The position numbers and the translations under genes were made by a program. Shown here one piece after another: positions 1-14,005 of a DNA stretch of 64,000 bases (the first letter of the stretch is position 1; every line of letters begins with the position of its first letter). The notes below the pieces were generated by a model. That model was not told the origin of the DNA. It searched no databases and saw only the letters and a list, made by a program, of their open reading frames with translations. The DNA is taken from the NCBI RefSeq assembly GCF_001954135.1, contig NZ_MBEQ01000015.1, positions 1 through 64,000 on the forward strand. Direction: 5' to 3'. The stretch comes from Mycobacterium sp. GA-1841. GTDB taxonomy: Bacteria; Actinomycetota; Actinomycetes; Mycobacteriales; Mycobacteriaceae.

Positions 1-1636
<1,636 letters not shown>

Positions 1637-1798
1637 ATCTATCGCGGGCAGTTTATGCGCCGCACCTTGAGGCTTTTGAAACCGGTGTCGGTTACCGGTG
1701 AGTAGCTTTCGGCTCGGATCTGTCAGGTGCTCCATCGCTCCTGCTGACAGGCAGAATTGCGGTCACGGCCGGCCGTCGCACACGACTCCTCTTGCTCC

Positions 1799-2262
1799 GT
1801 GGGTGAGGGGATCTTCGTCATCGTTGTCGGCGTGTTGGTGGGCGGGATCGTCGCGGCCGCACCGCGGCGCGTGTGGTGGATCCACGCAGTCCCGGAGGTT
1901 CGAGAACCCGGAAGCGAACGAACCCAGCGCCATCGCCTACGGGATGACCCGCGCCAGTGGGGTTTTCGTGATCTTTCTCGCGTTGTCCCTTGGCGGATCG
2001 ATCATCTCGGACCACCTGAAAGCGGAACAACGCCGGGAAGTTCGGGAGCACCCCGACGGTCGCGGCGAAGAACGCGCCACTGGTGGTGAATCCCGAATTG
2101 ATCGGGGCGCCTGGAGAACTCGGCGACCTCGCGAAGTCCGAACGCTGCCGCGAGGGCATCGGTCGCAAGGTCCATGAAACGTCACGCGTCGTCGACAGCT
2201 CGGTCGAACCGCCGCTCGTCAGCGTCCCGAAACTCACCGAGAAGATGTACCCGGACCCGTAA
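1799..2262 (+). pseudogene. Frame-broken small membrane protein (DUF6199-like), probable pseudogene
   Basis: Three overlapping plus-strand frames each carry plausible protein, as if one gene had two frameshifts. The first, from a GTG at 1799, reads a hydrophobic segment (GIFVIVVGVLVGGIVAAA) ending in PRRVWW. The second continues RFENPEANEPSAIAYGMTR and a second hydrophobic stretch, VFVIFLALSLGGSII. The third resumes after about 2027 with NAGKFGSTPTVAAKNAP and runs to a TAA at 2260-2262. A PEANEPS motif between two membrane segments is what I recall of small actinobacterial DUF6199 proteins. The product would be about 150 residues and convergent with the SufE-like gene. Sequencing error is possible, but it would need two separate errors. 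Confidence 0.45.
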
Positions 2263-2273
2263 CGGTCGGGCCC

Positions 2274-2693
2274 TCAGCCCGCGCGCAGTCGCCGTTTGAT
2301 CCGGGCCAGCATGGCCGACATGCCGCGCAACCGCAGCGGGCTGATCAACGCGCCGAGTCCCAGTGCGGTGTAGAAGTCGTCGGGCACCGCCAGGATGTCG
2401 TCGGCTGACTGCCCGTCCAGCCCGGTGGCCAGGATCGCGGCGAAGCCGCGGGTGGTCGGGGCTTCCGGGGGAGCGCTGAAGAACAACCGCACATTGGCGC
2501 GGTCGGACGTGTCGACATCGAGAAACAGCGGGGACTGGCACTCCGGCACCGGCTCCATCGCCGCCTCTTCGAGGTGGGTCGGCAATGGCGGCAGCTCGTT
2601 GGCGAACTCCAACAGCAACTGCAATTTGTCCTGGCCGGCCACCTCCTGGAAGTCGGAGACGACCTCTGCCAGGGCGGCCGGCATCGAAGTCAT
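2274..2693 (-). CDS. SufE-like sulfur acceptor protein
   Basis: This 139-residue protein belongs to the SufE/CsdE fold, which accepts persulfide sulfur from a cysteine desulfurase. Cys52 in [11 protein letters not shown] sits where the acceptor cysteine of SufE lies, and the downstream [13 protein letters not shown] and [15 protein letters not shown] segments are typical. The start overlaps the sseA stop by four bases (2690-2693), so the two are probably translationally coupled. The same pair lies next to accA3 in M. tuberculosis (Rv3284, Rv3283). A role in sulfur trafficking with the adjacent sulfurtransferase is inferred from family and position. Confidence 0.9.
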   Translation of the reverse strand: MTSMPAALAEVVSDFQEVAGQDKLQLLLEFANELPPLPTHLEEAAMEPVPECQSPLFLDVDTSDRANVRLFFSAPPEAPTTRGFAAILATGLDGQSADDILAVPDDFYTALGLGALISPLRLRGMSAMLARIKRRLRAG

Positions 2694-3586
2694 GAGGCGC
2701 CCGGGGCGTCACCTGGATCGGGACCGACCGTCACCGGCACCCGCACGGCGTTGCCCCACTCGGTCCACGAGCCGTCGTAGTTACGCACGCCGGGCAGCCC
2801 GAGCAGGTGGGTCAGCACGAACCAGGTGTGGCTGGAGCGCTCACCGATGCGGCAGTACACCACCGTCTCGTCCTCCGGCCGCAGGAAGCTGTACAGGTCT
2901 TCGAGCTCGGCGCGGCTGCGGAACTGTCCGCTGTCCTTGGCGGCCTTGGCCCAGGGGATCGACTTCGCGGTGGGGATGTGCCCGCCGCGCAGCGCGCCCT
3001 CCTCGGGGTAATCGGGCATGTGGGTGCGTTCGCCGGTGTACTCCTGGGGCGAGCGCACGTCGATCAACGGCTGCTTGCCGAGAATCTCCAGCACGTCGTC
3101 GCGGTAAGCCCGGATCGGAGCGTCGTTGCGCTCCACGACCGGATACCCGCTGGACTGCCGGGTGGGCACCTCCAGGGTGGTGTCGCGGCCATGGGAGACC
3201 CACAGGTCGCGGCCGCCGTCGAGCAGCCGCACGTCGGGGTGGCCGAACAGGGTGAACACCCACAGGGCGTAGGCGGCCCACCAGTTGCTCTTGTCGCCGT
3301 AGATCACGACGGTGTCGTCGCGGCTGATGCCCTTGCGGTCCATCAACTCGGCGAACTGCTCACCATTGATGTAGTCACGGACGTTGGGATCGTTGAGGTC
3401 CAGGTGCCAGTCGATCTTGACGGCGCCCGGGATGTGACCGGTGTCGTAGAGCAGGACGTCCTCGTCGGACTCGACGATGGCCAAGCCGGGCCGGCCCAGG
3501 TTGCTGGCCAGCCAGTCGGCAGTGACCAGGCGCTCCGGGTGGGCGTACTCGGCAAGAGTGGGGCTGGGATCAGCAGGCAACGGCAC
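2690..3586 (-). CDS. sseA: Thiosulfate/mercaptopyruvate-type sulfurtransferase
   Basis: This 298-residue protein has two rhodanese domains. The C-terminal domain carries the catalytic loop CRIGERSS with Cys245, while the matching N-terminal loop (YGDKSNWWA) has no cysteine, as usual in tandem rhodaneses. It would move sulfur from thiosulfate or 3-mercaptopyruvate to an acceptor. The start is a GTG at 3584-3586 (MPLPADPSP); the nearby ATG is out of frame. The gene overlaps the SufE-like gene by ATGA, forming a two-gene sulfur-transfer operon. Confidence 0.93.
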   Translation of the reverse strand: MPLPADPSPTLAEYAHPERLVTADWLASNLGRPGLAIVESDEDVLLYDTGHIPGAVKIDWHLDLNDPNVRDYINGEQFAELMDRKGISRDDTVVIYGDKSNWWAAYALWVFTLFGHPDVRLLDGGRDLWVSHGRDTTLEVPTRQSSGYPVVERNDAPIRAYRDDVLEILGKQPLIDVRSPQEYTGERTHMPDYPEEGALRGGHIPTAKSIPWAKAAKDSGQFRSRAELEDLYSFLRPEDETVVYCRIGERSSHTWFVLTHLLGLPGVRNYDGSWTEWGNAVRVPVTVGPDPGDAPGAS

Positions 3587-3625
3587 ACCATGAGCCTACC
3601 GCCGGGCCGGTACCCGACGCCGCGC

Positions 3626-3853
3626 CTATGCGGTGAACGCCACCTCGTAGGCCACGGCGTAGCGGCGGGCACCGTTGTTCGCGCGGAACAGTGAGCCGCC
3701 GTTCTGAGACCACGTCACCACCCGCAGCAGACGCTTACCCGGCGACAGGCGCTTGGTGATGATGTCGGCAAATGCGGCGCGCAACCGCTCCAGATCGCAT
3801 GTTTCGAAGTCGCGTGCGACGCGAACATCCCACATTGTCTCTTCGACTGGCAT
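3626..3853 (-). CDS. Conserved-looking small hypothetical protein
   Basis: I do not recognise this 75-residue product. The ATG at 3853 (MPVEETMWDVRVARDFETC) is the most sensible start, because the open frame upstream to 4054 is Arg/Gly-rich and runs into the promoter region of the helicase gene. The protein is small and soluble, with a helical centre (LERLRAAFADIITKRLSPGKR) and a C-terminus resembling two beta strands (LRVVTWSQNGGSLF, RYAVAYEVAF). It lies on the same strand as sseA, 40 bases upstream of it. Confidence 0.55.
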   Translation of the reverse strand: MPVEETMWDVRVARDFETCDLERLRAAFADIITKRLSPGKRLLRVVTWSQNGGSLFRANNGARRYAVAYEVAFTA

Positions 3854-4078
3854 TGGCCCAGTGTCGGTGCACAGCGGGGCGACCCCGGGCCTTTGACCAC
3901 GGCGCGCCGCGCTTTGGAATTGTTGCAATTTGGTCACTGCGTTCTGTTTCCGTCGTGAACCACCACCGCCCGCTGCCGGTTTCTCCCGGCCGTGAGCGGG
4001 TACGTGACGCGGACCCACGCTTCGGGACTGGAAGGGAGTCGCGTTGAGATACAACGGTTTTGCCCCGTGGCCGATCCG

Positions 4079-5707
4079 ATGAGCGAGGGCCAGATCCGCG
4101 CGCAGCTTGAGCAGATCGCCCAGCGGACGTTCGGTTGGTCCGAACTACATCCCGAACAGCTGGCCGCGATGGAAGCCATCATGGCGCACCGCGACGTGCT
4201 GGCAGTGATGTCGACCGGTTCCGGCAAGTCGGCGATCTACCAGGTTCCCGCGGTACTGACCGACGGCCTGACCGTGGTGATCTCGCCGCTGATCTCGCTG
4301 CAACGCGATCAGATCGATCATCTCGCCGATGTCGATGCGCCCCGGGCGGTGGCGATCAATTCCCGTCAGTCGGCTGGAGAGACCGACAGAAACTGGCAGG
4401 CCGTGGAGCACCGGGAGGTCGAGTACGTCTTCTTGTCGCCGGAGCAGTTGGCCAAGGACGAGACGGTCTCGCGTCTTGCCGCCGCGGATGTCTCGTTCAT
4501 CGTGGTCGACGAGGCGCACTGCGTTTCGGCGTGGGGCCATGATTTCCGTCCCGACTACCTGCGGCTGGGCGATGTGATCGAGCGGCTCGGCCGTCCGGTG
4601 GTCGCGGCCCTGACGGCAACGGCCTCACCGATGGTGCGCAGAGAGATCGTCGAACAGTTGCGGCTGCGCGACCCACTGGTCATCGCAAGTGGTTTCGATC
4701 GAGAGAATCTACGGCTGGAGGTCGAGCGCCATACGAGCGACGACGACAAGAGGGACGCCGTTCTGTCCTGCGTTGCGGCGCTGGACAAACCGGTGTTGCT
4801 CTACACATCGACCAGAGCCGACGCGCAACGGTACGCCGACGAGTTGGGCCATCGCGGGCTTGCGGTCGCGGCCTACCATGCCGGATTGCGGGCCGGTGAA
4901 CGTGACCGGGTGCATCGGCAGTTCATCGACGACGAAATCGACGTCGTCGCCGCCACATCGGCGTTCGGCATGGGTATCGACAAGCCCAACGTGCGCACGG
5001 TGGTGCATGCCTCGGTGCCGGATTCGGTGGACAGCTACTACCAGCAGATCGGCCGGGCCGGTCGTGACGGCGAGGTGGCCTGTGCCCGCTTGTTCTACCG
5101 ACCGGAAGATCTCTCCCTCGGCCGGTTCTTCAGCACGCACCATCCGGATGAGACCTTGTTGCGCCGCGTGTACCAGGCCCTGGCGGCGGGCGGGCCGAAA
5201 CGGTTGAAAGATCTGCGCGCCGACCTCGACATCCGCGGCCGACGACTGACCACTGCCGTCAACCTGTTGGAGCAGGCGCGCGCTGTGAGGTCCGGCCGCA
5301 AGGGTTTTCGCGCCGGTAATGAGGATGTCGCGACCGCGGTCGGACGAGCCGTGGAGATCGCCGAGAGCAGCGAGCGGGTCGACCGGAGTCGGGTCGAGAT
5401 GATGCGCGGCTATGCCGAAACCAGGAATTGCCGGCGGCAGAACCTGCTCGGCTACTTCGGCGAAGAACTGTCGCAGCCCTGCGGCAACTGCGACCGGTGC
5501 AGCGAGCAACCCGACGCAGCAGCGGACGCCGGGAGTTCACCGGTGCCGATCGACACCCCGGTGGAACACGCTCAGTGGGGCGCCGGGGTGGTGATGGGCG
5601 GCGACCGCGACACGCTCACCGTACTGTTCGACCGATACGGTTACCGGACCTTGTCACTGTCGGTGATCCGGGAGAATCAGGTGCTCAAGCTCCCGGACGA
5701 CCGGTGA
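4079..5707 (+). CDS. RecQ-family ATP-dependent DNA helicase
   Basis: This is a superfamily 2 3'-5' DNA helicase of about 542 residues. It shows Walker A (STGSGKS, near residue 46), the Walker B box VVDEAHCVSAWGHDFRPDY, motif III TATAS, motif VI QIGRAGRDG, and a RecQ zinc site with four cysteines ending in CGNCDRC. Instead of an HRDC domain the C-terminus has a short beta-rich module (VEHAQWGAGVVMGGDRDTLT) like the Tudor/CarD-like tails of some actinobacterial RecQ proteins. The frame is open from 3992; ATG 4079 (MSEGQIRAQLEQ) matches where the family begins, with a GTG at 4067 as alternative. M. tuberculosis lacks RecQ as far as I recall, and this gene interrupts the sseA-maf order. Confidence 0.93.
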   Translation: MSEGQIRAQLEQIAQRTFGWSELHPEQLAAMEAIMAHRDVLAVMSTGSGKSAIYQVPAVLTDGLTVVISPLISLQRDQIDHLADVDAPRAVAINSRQSAGETDRNWQAVEHREVEYVFLSPEQLAKDETVSRLAAADVSFIVVDEAHCVSAWGHDFRPDYLRLGDVIERLGRPVVAALTATASPMVRREIVEQLRLRDPLVIASGFDRENLRLEVERHTSDDDKRDAVLSCVAALDKPVLLYTSTRADAQRYADELGHRGLAVAAYHAGLRAGERDRVHRQFIDDEIDVVAATSAFGMGIDKPNVRTVVHASVPDSVDSYYQQIGRAGRDGEVACARLFYRPEDLSLGRFFSTHHPDETLLRRVYQALAAGGPKRLKDLRADLDIRGRRLTTAVNLLEQARAVRSGRKGFRAGNEDVATAVGRAVEIAESSERVDRSRVEMMRGYAETRNCRRQNLLGYFGEELSQPCGNCDRCSEQPDAAADAGSSPVPIDTPVEHAQWGAGVVMGGDRDTLTVLFDRYGYRTLSLSVIRENQVLKLPDDR

Positions 5708-5716
5708 GCACGCCCG

Positions 5717-6556
5717 TCACAGGATCGGCCGGCCGCCGGTGACCGCCACCCGGGCCCCGGAGATGTAGCTGCCGTCGTCGGACGCCAACAGCACGTACGT
5801 CGACGCCAATTCGGCCGGCTGCCCGGCCCGGCCGAGCGGGGTATCGTCCCCGAACGACTGGACCTTCTTCGATGGCATGGTCGAGGGGATGAGTGGAGTC
5901 CAGATCGGCCCTGGCGCAACGCTGTTCACCCGAATACCCTTCTCGCCCAATAGCTGCGCGAGGCTCGCGGAGAAGTTCGCGATCGCCGCCTTGGTGGCGG
6001 CGTACGGGGCCAGCGTCGGTGACGGCATGTCCGAATTGACCGACGAGCTGCCGATGATCGACGAGCCCGGGGCCATGTGCGGTACCGCCGCCTTCACCAG
6101 GTGGAAGTAGGCGCCCACGTTGACCTTGAACGTGTAATCCCATTCCTCGTCGTCGATTTCCTCCAACGTCTCGTGCGTCATCTGATACGCCGCATTGTTG
6201 ACGAGGATGTCGATCCCGCCGAGTTCCTCCACCGTGCGGGCGATCACCGTACGGCAGTGCTCGGGGTCCGACAGGTCGCCGGGAATCAATACGCAGGTTC
6301 GCCCTTCTTCCTTCACCAGGTGCGCCACCGACTCCGCGTCCTCGTCTTCGTTGAGGTAGGCGATCGCCACGTCGGCCCCTTCCCGGGCGTATGCAATGGC
6401 CACCGCCCGGCCGATCCCGCTGTCACCTCCGGTGATGAGGGCCTTCTTGCCGGCGAGCTTGCCGGACCCGCGGTAGCTGCCCTCGCCACAGTCGGGCACC
6501 GGGTTCATCCGGCTCTGTAGGCCGGGCACCGATTGTTGTTGATCGGGAAAGCCCAT
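5717..6556 (-). CDS. SDR-family oxidoreductase (general-stress / glucose dehydrogenase-like)
   Basis: This 279-residue short-chain dehydrogenase has the NAD(P) site TGGDSGIGR at residues 42-50, the VNNAA motif, the catalytic Ser in IIGSSSVNS and the YAATK Tyr-Lys pair. The N-terminal extension before the Rossmann fold (MGFPDQQQSVPGLQSRMNP) is typical of the stress-associated SDR group related to Bacillus YhdF/YdaD. The natural substrate is not predictable. The start is ATG 6556 behind ggagggag. A near-consensus SigF promoter lies on the minus strand at 6600-6624, consistent with stress induction. Confidence 0.92.
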   Translation of the reverse strand: MGFPDQQQSVPGLQSRMNPVPDCGEGSYRGSGKLAGKKALITGGDSGIGRAVAIAYAREGADVAIAYLNEDEDAESVAHLVKEEGRTCVLIPGDLSDPEHCRTVIARTVEELGGIDILVNNAAYQMTHETLEEIDDEEWDYTFKVNVGAYFHLVKAAVPHMAPGSSIIGSSSVNSDMPSPTLAPYAATKAAIANFSASLAQLLGEKGIRVNSVAPGPIWTPLIPSTMPSKKVQSFGDDTPLGRAGQPAELASTYVLLASDDGSYISGARVAVTGGRPIL

Positions 6557-6599
6557 GCGCTGCTCCCTCCATTTGGCTTCGCGTGGTTTCGCGCGCGGA

Positions 6600-6624
6600 G
6601 TACCCCGGCACCGGCGGCCGAAAC
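6600..6624 (-). promoter_or_regulatory. SigF-type promoter of the SDR gene
   Basis: On the minus strand this reads GTTT, 15 bases, GGGTAC, which fits the mycobacterial SigF consensus (GTTT-N15-17-GGGTAT/C). It lies about 44 bases before the SDR start codon. Confidence 0.7.
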
Positions 6625-6642
6625 GTACCGCCGACCTGCGCT

Positions 6643-6667
6643 GTTTGCCGTGGCGCCAGCGGGGTAT
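6643..6667 (+). promoter_or_regulatory. SigF-type promoter of the alpha/beta hydrolase gene
   Basis: GTTT at 6643-6646, a 15-base spacer and GGGTAT at 6662-6667 match the mycobacterial SigF consensus. The start codon at 6694 is 26 bases downstream of the -10, leaving room for a short leader with gaaggag at 6682-6688. Confidence 0.75.
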
Positions 6668-6693
6668 ACCGCTTGCGAAATGAAGGAGTCGGG

Positions 6694-7800
6694 ATGAACG
6701 CGGTGGCAACCGATCTGGCGGGCCGGAGAGTGCGGTTCGCGCACCAGGTGCTCGACCTCGACGACGGACATCGGGTAGGAGTTTCGATCGGTGGGCACGG
6801 TGTACCGATGGTGTTCCTGCACGGCCTGGGCTTGAACCGGCGCCATTACCTGCGGCTGCTCGACCGGATCGCGGCCCTCGGGTTCCTCGTGGTGGCCGTC
6901 GACGTCGCCGGCCACGGAGACACCGGAGATCTACCTTGTGACGCAGCAGAATTGGACGACCGCGCTGATCTCGTGATGCGTACGCTCGATGCGCTCGGCA
7001 TCCGGCGAGCAGTCTTCGCCGGCCATTCGATGGGCGGCCGCATGGCAATCCAACTGGCCGCGACCGCGCCCGATCGCGTCCTGGCGGCACTGCTGTTCGA
7101 CGCGGCCGCAGGGGCATCGTTCGACGCTGCTCTCGAGACGGTCATGCGCTCGCCAGTTCAGATGGCTCGCACGGTCTTCGGTGCGGTCTGCGACATGTAC
7201 CGCGACCCGATCCGCATGAAGATGGCAGCCGTCAACCGGTATCTGCGGATGCTGACGGCGGCGTCGATGGGCAGATTCCTGCCGCCCAGCGGGTTCGTCG
7301 GTGCGGCGCAGGCCCTCATGCGTTCCGGGGAGTGCGCCGCGTTGCTCAGGGCACTGCGGGAACGGGAAATCCCGACCATGGTGTTGCACGGCGCAAGTGA
7401 CGGCATCGTGCCGTTCGACTGTGCCCTCGAACTGGCCGACGAGGCCGACGCGACGTTGTACCGGATACCCGACGCGTACCACTCCTGGCTCATCAACGAT
7501 CCGTGGCGCGGAGCTGACGCGGTACGTCAACTTCTCGAGCGCGAACTCGGTGACGTGCTGTGCGACACGGCCGCGTCGATCGGTATCGAGGACTGGCGCA
7601 ACGCGCAGGCCTGGGAAGAGGCGTTGATCGAACCGGGTGCCTGGCTGCGTCGGCTCAGCGTCGGCGCCAAGACGGTCGGCGCCGACAAGCCCCGGCGCGT
7701 CGAGATGGAACTCCTCCGTCGGGCCAGGCAATCACAGCCGGTGACGCGCATCGCCTCGGTCCGACCGGCGGCGAGAACGCGCATTCCGCGTACCGCGTGA
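6694..7800 (+). CDS. Alpha/beta-fold hydrolase
   Basis: This 368-residue hydrolase has the oxyanion region VFLHGLGLNRRHY, the nucleophile elbow AGHSMGG, a candidate acid in HGASDGIVP and a catalytic His in YHSW. After the hydrolase fold there is a tail of roughly 90 residues rich in Arg and Ala that is unusual for the family. The substrate is unknown; esterase or lactonase activity would fit. The start at 6694 is supported by gaaggag and by the SigF promoter just upstream. It is divergent from the stress-type SDR, so both are probably part of the SigF response. Confidence 0.88.
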   Translation: MNAVATDLAGRRVRFAHQVLDLDDGHRVGVSIGGHGVPMVFLHGLGLNRRHYLRLLDRIAALGFLVVAVDVAGHGDTGDLPCDAAELDDRADLVMRTLDALGIRRAVFAGHSMGGRMAIQLAATAPDRVLAALLFDAAAGASFDAALETVMRSPVQMARTVFGAVCDMYRDPIRMKMAAVNRYLRMLTAASMGRFLPPSGFVGAAQALMRSGECAALLRALREREIPTMVLHGASDGIVPFDCALELADEADATLYRIPDAYHSWLINDPWRGADAVRQLLERELGDVLCDTAASIGIEDWRNAQAWEEALIEPGAWLRRLSVGAKTVGADKPRRVEMELLRRARQSQPVTRIASVRPAARTRIPRTA

Positions 7801-7831
7801 CGATTCTTGTGCTGCGGCCGGGCCGACAGCC

Positions 7832-8470
7832 TCAGTGCCGCGCCGAGGCTTCCCACAGCTGAGCGACCGACAGCCTGGCGTCGGCCAACATCCGGCGCAG
7901 CAGCGGCAGGCTCAACCCGATCACATTGGACGGATCACCTTCGATGCGGTCGACGAACCAGCCGCCGAGCCCGTCAAGAGTGAAACCGCCTGCCACCCCG
8001 AGAGGTTCGCCACTGTGCAGGTACGCCTGCAGATCAGCCTCGGTCGGCGAGCCGAACTGCACCGCGGTGATCCCGGTGTCGACCACACGATCGGTGACCG
8101 ACCCGCCACGGACCGCCAACACCGCGTGACCGGTGTAGAGGTGAGCGGTCCGGCCGGCCATGGTCTGCCACTGGCGCCGTGCGGTCTCGACGTCTCCCGG
8201 CTTCCCGCACAGTCGGCCGTCGAGAAACAACATGGAATCACAGCCGATGACCACACAGTCCGCCGCGACGGCCGCGGGCAGCCGGGTGAGTACCTCGTCG
8301 GCCTTCGCCGCAGCCAGCGCACTGACCACCCGCTCCGGCGCGGCATCCGCCAACGAGGCGATGACCGCATCTTCGTCGACACCTGACACCACTACCAACG
8401 GATCGAGGCCGGCCTGGCGCAGAACGCCAAGCCGGCCTGTCGATGCCGAACCCAGGACGACCCGGGTCAT
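7832..8470 (-). CDS. maf: Maf-family nucleotide pyrophosphatase
   Basis: The 212-residue product is a Maf/HAM1-fold pyrophosphatase expected to hydrolyse non-canonical or damaged NTPs. It begins [21 protein letters not shown], with the N-terminal substrate loop in the form SASTGR where many Maf proteins have SASPRR. The acidic motif CDSMLFLDG and the KPGD segment are present. In M. tuberculosis the same gene (Rv3282) lies downstream of accE5. Here it is 10 bases downstream of accE5 on the same strand, so the three-gene operon accD5-accE5-maf is likely. Confidence 0.92.
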   Translation of the reverse strand: MTRVVLGSASTGRLGVLRQAGLDPLVVVSGVDEDAVIASLADAAPERVVSALAAAKADEVLTRLPAAVAADCVVIGCDSMLFLDGRLCGKPGDVETARRQWQTMAGRTAHLYTGHAVLAVRGGSVTDRVVDTGITAVQFGSPTEADLQAYLHSGEPLGVAGGFTLDGLGGWFVDRIEGDPSNVIGLSLPLLRRMLADARLSVAQLWEASARH

Positions 8471-8480
8471 CTGACCATCA

Positions 8481-11646
<3,166 letters not shown>

Positions 11647-11792
11647 GCGATCACAGCGTTGTTCTTTCGTTGTTCGCAGCGGCCCGACGCGCGTCGGGAA
11701 ATCTGCGGACATCACCCGACGCGTGGCGGGTGACGAGCATCACCTCATTGGCCAAGATTGCGATGCAACGCCTAGCCCCGAAGGAGACCGAC

Positions 11793-12344
11793 ATGGCCGT
11801 CATCGATTCCACCCGCACCTGGCAACCGCTCGAAGAACGCCTGGCCGTCACGACCGACGAACGTCACCGGGTGGTCCTCGGCACGGTTATCGCACACATG
11901 AAAGCCGAGGCCGAACCGAACCTGGAACGGCTCATGGCCACCGTTGCACCCGAGGCGGACTACCACTTCTGGGCGACCGGCACAGACGACATCGGCCCGA
12001 AGTCCAAAGCCGGGGTACAGGCCTACTACGAGGCGTTCGTTGAGGGCGGCAGCAACGTGCTGGAGTTCGAGATCACCCGCCTCGTCGTGGACGATCACTG
12101 CCTGGTCACCGAGGGCTTTCTCAAGCAGATCTATCCCGGTGCGGCGGCCGCCGCGATCGGAATCCCCGTCGACGACGAGGCGGCCGATTATCTGGTCGTG
12201 TTCCGCCAGCTGCTGTTGTGGCCGATCGACGAAAACGGCCTCGTGCTCGGTGAAGACTCGTATAACCCTGGAGTGGTGAACGTGACGAAGCTGTCGCAAG
12301 AAGACCTGCCGCAGGCCTACCTCGATCTGCGGACCAGTGCCTGA
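11793..12344 (+). CDS. SnoaL-like (NTF2-fold) protein
   Basis: This 183-residue protein looks like the NTF2-like superfamily: VVLGTVIAHMKAEAEPNLERL, then DYHFWATG and GVQAYYEAFVEGG, a small cone-shaped fold that often binds a polycyclic ligand. A good aaggag ribosome site precedes ATG 11793. Its stop overlaps the start of the acyl-CoA synthetase gene by one base (TGATG). Such proteins often accompany steroid-degradation genes, and some act as isomerases or hydratases; no activity can be assigned here. Confidence 0.8.
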   Translation: MAVIDSTRTWQPLEERLAVTTDERHRVVLGTVIAHMKAEAEPNLERLMATVAPEADYHFWATGTDDIGPKSKAGVQAYYEAFVEGGSNVLEFEITRLVVDDHCLVTEGFLKQIYPGAAAAAIGIPVDDEAADYLVVFRQLLLWPIDENGLVLGEDSYNPGVVNVTKLSQEDLPQAYLDLRTSA

Positions 12345-14005
12345 TGCCTGACCCGCTGCGGGACTCGATCGGTGCAATGCTGCTGGACCGGGTCGGCGAC
12401 CAACACCTGGGATTGCGTACCCGCGACCGGGATTGGACCTGGGATGAGGTGGTCGCCGAATCGGCCGCGCGCGGGGCACTGGCCCAGGCGTTGCGCGTAG
12501 CCGGGCCGTTTCACATCGGGGTACTGCTGGAGAATGTGCCCGACTTCGTGTTCTGGTTGGGCGGTGCGGCGCTGGTCGGCGCGTCCATCGTGGGGATCAA
12601 CCCGACTCGCGGTGCGGCCGAGCTGACGGCAGAAATCCGGCTCGCCGATTGTCAATTGATCGTCACCGACACCGCAGGCGCCGAGCGGTTGCGCGGCCTC
12701 GATCTCGGGTTGGCCCCCGACCGGTTCCTGGTGATCGACGCTCCGGACTACGCCGAGGCGCTCGACGCGCACCGGGTGGCGCCCGCGCTGGCGGATGGGG
12801 TCGATGCCGACTCCCTGATGCTGTTGCTGTTCACCTCCGGCACCACGGGCGCCTCCAAGGCGGTGATCTGCACGCAGGGCCGGCTGGCTGTCATCGCCTA
12901 CGCGGCCGCCGAAAAGTTTGGTCACGTGCGCGACGACGTGGAGTACTGCTGCATGCCGCTGTTCCACGGCAACGCGATCATGGCGTTGTGGGCGCCGGCG
13001 TTGTCGGTGGGTGCCACGGTGTGCCTGACGCCGACATTCTCGGCGTCGGGATTCCTGCCCGACGTGCGGTACTTCGGCGCGACGTTCTTCACCTACGTGG
13101 GCAAGGCGCTCGGCTATCTGATGGCGACCCCGGAACAACCCGACGACGCCGACAACCCGTTGGTCCGCGGCTTCGGCACGGAGGCCTCGCCCGACGATCA
13201 GAGGGCGTTCCGCGGCCGCTTCGCCGCCGAGTTGTTCGAGGGTTACGGCTCCAGCGAAGGCGGTGGGGCAGTGGTGCTGGCGCCGGACATGCCGCCGGGC
13301 GCGCTGGGGCGACCGGCGCACGCCGGGGTGGCAATCGTCGATCCGGAGGCACTGACCGACTGTGCCCCAGCGGTTTTCGATGAGCACGGCCGGGTGCTCA
13401 ATCCCGACGAGGCCGTGGGCGAGATCGTCGACAAGTTCGGCACCCGCACGTTCGAGGGCTATTACAAGAACGACGAGGCCAACGCCGAACGCATCCGAAA
13501 CGGCTGGTACTGGACGGGCGATCTCGGTTATCTCGACGAAAACGGCTTCATCTACTTCGCCGGCCGGCGCGGCGACTGGATCCGGGTGGACGGTGAGAAC
13601 ACCTCGGCGCTGACCATCGAACGAGTGCTGCGCCGTCACCCCGATGTGGTGGCGGCCGGTGTGTACGCGGTGCCCGATCCGCGGTCGGGTGATCAGGTGA
13701 TGGCCGCGATCGAGGTGGCCGATCCCCCCGGCTTCGATGCTGCGGCATTCGTGTCCTTCCTGGCCGGCCAGGATGACCTGGGCGCCAAGGGGTTCCCGCG
13801 GTTCCTGCGGATCTCGAAGAACCTGCCCGTCACCGGATCGAACAAGGTCCTCAAACGTGAACTGCAACGGCAGCGCTGGCACACCGACGACCACGTGTAT
13901 CGGTGGATGGGACGCGGCGCGCCGGAATACCGGCTGATGGATGACGATGACGCGCAGGCGTTGGACGCCGAGTTCGCACAGTACGGGAGGCAGCGGTACC
14001 TATGA
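12344..14005 (+). CDS. Acyl-CoA synthetase (AMP-binding, FadD type)
   Basis: This 553-residue ANL-superfamily ligase activates a carboxylic acid with ATP and CoA. Visible are the P-loop LLFTSGTTGASKAVI, the A5 motif GYGSSEGGG, the YWTGDLGYLDENGF aspartate motif, and the hinge GRRGDWIRVDGENTS. The C-terminal lysine region is VTGSNKVLKREL. By context and general form it resembles the FadD17 group linked to sterol catabolism, but this assignment is tentative. It overlaps both neighbours (1 and 4 bases). Confidence 0.88.
   Translation: MPDPLRDSIGAMLLDRVGDQHLGLRTRDRDWTWDEVVAESAARGALAQALRVAGPFHIGVLLENVPDFVFWLGGAALVGASIVGINPTRGAAELTAEIRLADCQLIVTDTAGAERLRGLDLGLAPDRFLVIDAPDYAEALDAHRVAPALADGVDADSLMLLLFTSGTTGASKAVICTQGRLAVIAYAAAEKFGHVRDDVEYCCMPLFHGNAIMALWAPALSVGATVCLTPTFSASGFLPDVRYFGATFFTYVGKALGYLMATPEQPDDADNPLVRGFGTEASPDDQRAFRGRFAAELFEGYGSSEGGGAVVLAPDMPPGALGRPAHAGVAIVDPEALTDCAPAVFDEHGRVLNPDEAVGEIVDKFGTRTFEGYYKNDEANAERIRNGWYWTGDLGYLDENGFIYFAGRRGDWIRVDGENTSALTIERVLRRHPDVVAAGVYAVPDPRSGDQVMAAIEVADPPGFDAAAFVSFLAGQDDLGAKGFPRFLRISKNLPVTGSNKVLKRELQRQRWHTDDHVYRWMGRGAPEYRLMDDDDAQALDAEFAQYGRQRYL

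Noticed and set aside
1818..2237. 139-residue minus-strand frame opposite the frame-broken gene
   Set aside because: Ser/Thr/Arg/Pro-rich without membrane or domain pattern; the plus-strand fragments carry coherent motifs instead.
3918..3930. AATTG-TTG-CAATT palindrome between the small hypothetical gene and recQ
   Set aside because: Arms are only five AT-rich bases, so chance is likely and no regulator gene is adjacent.
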